A stretch of 21,350 bases of DNA from UBA11373 sp035291545 (GTDB lineage: Bacteria; Actinomycetota; Acidimicrobiia; Spongiisociales; UBA11373). How positions within the stretch are numbered: the stretch's first letter is position 1; each line of letters opens with the position of its first letter. Below, one piece after another: positions 20,152 to 21,350 of this stretch. The stretch is from the NCBI GenBank assembly GCA_035291545.1, contig DATDRW010000068.1:1-21350 (forward strand). The letters run 5' to 3'. The translations under genes were made by a program, and so were the position numbers. The notes beneath the pieces were generated by a model. That model ran no database searches, was not told the DNA's origin, and saw nothing but the letters and a program-made list of their open reading frames with translations.

Positions 20152-21179
20152 GCGACCCGCACCGTGCCGGCATGATCCCCGGTGAATCGTCCGATCACCG
20201 CGGCGAACACCGCACCCCGGGTGAGACCGGAGAGGAGCGCACCGACCCGCTCCTCGCCGATGGCCACCAGCAGGCCGCCACTGGTCTGGGCGTCGGCGAG
20301 CAGGATCCGGGTCGTGGCGTCGGTGCCGTCGAACTCGGTGAACCCGGAGACGTGCTCGAGGTTGCGGCGGGTCCCGCCGGGAAACACACCCTCTGCGGCG
20401 AGCTCACGTGCCCCCGGGAGCAGCGGCACCGAGGCAGCGTCGACCTCGGCCCCGACCCCGCCGAGCATCTCCCCGAGGTGCCCGAGCAGACCGAAGCCGG
20501 TGACATCGGTGGCTGCCGAAGCACCGGCCGCGACGGCGGCCCGTCCTGCCCGGTCGTTGAGGGCGACCATAGAGGCCACCGCCGCGTCGCGGATCTCCGG
20601 CGCGACGATGCCTCGTTTGATTCCGGTGGACACCACTCCGGTTCCGATCGGCTTCGTCAGCACCACCAGATCGCCGGGGCGAGCGCCGCGGTTGCGCAGC
20701 ACCCGGTCGGGATGGACCGTGCCGGTCACGGCCAGCCCGAACTTGGGCTCCGGGTCGTAGGCCGAGTGCCCGCCGACGATGGTGACGCCGGCGGTGGCGA
20801 GCACCTCGGCCGCGCCGACGAGCACCTCGCCGGCCAGGTCGAAGGGAAGCCGGTCGCGTGGCCAGCTCAGCAGTTGCAGCGCAGTGAGCGGGGTGCCCCC
20901 CATGGCGTATACGTCGGAGAGGGCGTTGGACGCGGCGATCCGTCCCCAGTCACCGGCTTCATCGACGATCGGGGTGAAGAAGTCAACGGTCTGCACCAAC
21001 GCCAGGTCGTCGGAGAGCCGGAACACGCCGGCGTCGTCCGACCCGTGGATCCCGACGAGGAGATCCGGATGCCGGGTGGCCGGTAGGTTGTCTAAACGGC
21101 GCAGGACCTGCGCCAACTCACCGGGGGCGAGCTTGCACGCGCAACCTGCCCCGTGCGAGTACGACGTGAGACGCTCCAC
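20148..21179 (-). CDS. selD: Selenide, water dikinase (selenophosphate synthetase)
   Basis: This 343-aa enzyme makes selenophosphate from selenide and ATP, the selenium donor for selenocysteine and 2-selenouridine. The active-site motif HGAGCACK has Cys13 (codon TGC, not the Sec TGA found in some SelD) and Lys16. SDDAGVFRL, VQTVDFFTPIVD, ASNALSDVYAMGG, TIVGGHS, ATDVTGFGLLGH and DAQTSGGLLVA follow in order. The GTG at 21179 is chosen because AAGGAGG ends 5 nt upstream; the open frame continuing to 21323 is heptad array. No selA, selB, tRNA-Sec, selU or selenoprotein is visible here. Its TACACT -10 lies next to array E. Confidence 0.94.
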   Translation of the reverse strand: MERLTSYSHGAGCACKLAPGELAQVLRRLDNLPATRHPDLLVGIHGSDDAGVFRLSDDLALVQTVDFFTPIVDEAGDWGRIAASNALSDVYAMGGTPLTALQLLSWPRDRLPFDLAGEVLVGAAEVLATAGVTIVGGHSAYDPEPKFGLAVTGTVHPDRVLRNRGARPGDLVVLTKPIGTGVVSTGIKRGIVAPEIRDAAVASMVALNDRAGRAAVAAGASAATDVTGFGLLGHLGEMLGGVGAEVDAASVPLLPGARELAAEGVFPGGTRRNLEHVSGFTEFDGTDATTRILLADAQTSGGLLVAIGEERVGALLSGLTRGAVFAAVIGRFTGDHAGTVRVA

Positions 21180-21201
21180 GGTCACCTCCTTGCGACTGGC
21201 G

Positions 21202-21230
21202 AGTGTATGAGAGAAGGCACCAGGCACCAG
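21202..21230 (-). promoter_or_regulatory. Candidate selD promoter overlapping heptad array E
   Basis: Minus-strand TACACT (21202-21207) is a -10 giving a leader of about 15 nt with the Shine-Dalgarno. At 17 bp spacing the -35 falls on CTGGTG (21225-21230), inside the AGGCACC units. Confidence 0.4.
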
Positions 21231-21312
21231 GCACCAGGCACCAGAAAGCCGGAAACGGGAAACGGGCAACAGGAAACGGGCAACGGGCGACGGGCGACGG
21301 GCGACGGGCGAC
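21215..21312. repeat. Heptad tandem array E
   Basis: Period-7 units in order: AGGCACC four times, AGAAAGC, CGGAAAC, GGGAAAC, GGGCAAC, AGGAAAC, GGGCAAC, and GGGCGAC four times. It contains the unit types that dominate arrays A, C (AGGCACC), D (GGGAAAC, GGGCAAC) and B (GGGCGAC) side by side. The last 38 bases of the window (21313-21350) show nothing recognisable. Confidence 0.92.
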
Positions 21313-21350
21313 GAAGAAACCACACGAGTGGAACTTGGCTCTCGCGCTCA

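Overview
The window is about 70% G+C and densely packed. It uses GTG and TTG starts freely and has many four-base ATGA or GTGA gene overlaps. Gene content (an ECF sigma factor with a membrane partner, a JAMM peptidase beside a rhodanese-ThiF protein, PhoH with a PIN domain, CtaB, Lgt, SelD) and base composition suggest an actinomycete, perhaps an uncultured lineage near the Acidimicrobiia. That placement is inference. I see no rRNA, tRNA, CRISPR array, transposase or phage gene.

Left part (1-5800). The 3' end of a molybdenum hydroxylase large subunit is translationally coupled to a DauA-like FAD oxidoreductase, followed by a cystathionine gamma-synthase-family PLP enzyme behind its own promoter. 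Next is a lower-GC cassette (about 60% in the lines I counted): an ECF sigma factor coupled to a one-pass membrane protein whose outer part resembles the FtsX extracellular domain. Convergent to it is a small Lys/Pro/Trp-rich protein with an 11-residue tryptophan period. Its frame continues for 22 codons past an amber stop.

Middle part (5800-13750). A lipoprotein PQQ-type sugar dehydrogenase converges on a three-gene minus-strand operon (zinc alcohol dehydrogenase, JAMM peptidase, rhodanese-ThiF). A DUF4342-like small protein diverges from that operon across only 36 bp. An MFS-type permease, a PIN-PhoH ATPase and divergent gpsA follow.

Right part (13750-21350). A secreted protein with four peptidoglycan-binding repeats and a lysozyme-like domain comes first. 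A minus-strand operon ctaB - 56-aa two-helix membrane protein - lgt - phosphotransferase follows. Then come a 27-aa membrane peptide with its own promoter and terminator, and a minus-strand operon selD - [2Fe-2S] ferredoxin - alpha/beta hydrolase. The two smallest genes (56 and 27 aa) are easy to miss.

Two window-wide patterns stand out. First, five intergenic spacers (11222-11319, 13766-13863, 15322-15412, 18717-18801, 21215-21312) are built almost wholly from 7-bp tandem units drawn from a shared vocabulary (GGGCGAC, GGGAAAC, GGGCAAC, AGGCACC and others). They sit at gene 3' ends and are absent from divergent promoter spacers. Second, seven genes have a TANNNT box ending 6-9 nt before the start codon, mostly without a convincing Shine-Dalgarno, which predicts leaderless transcripts. 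This also moves the permease start to a GTG.
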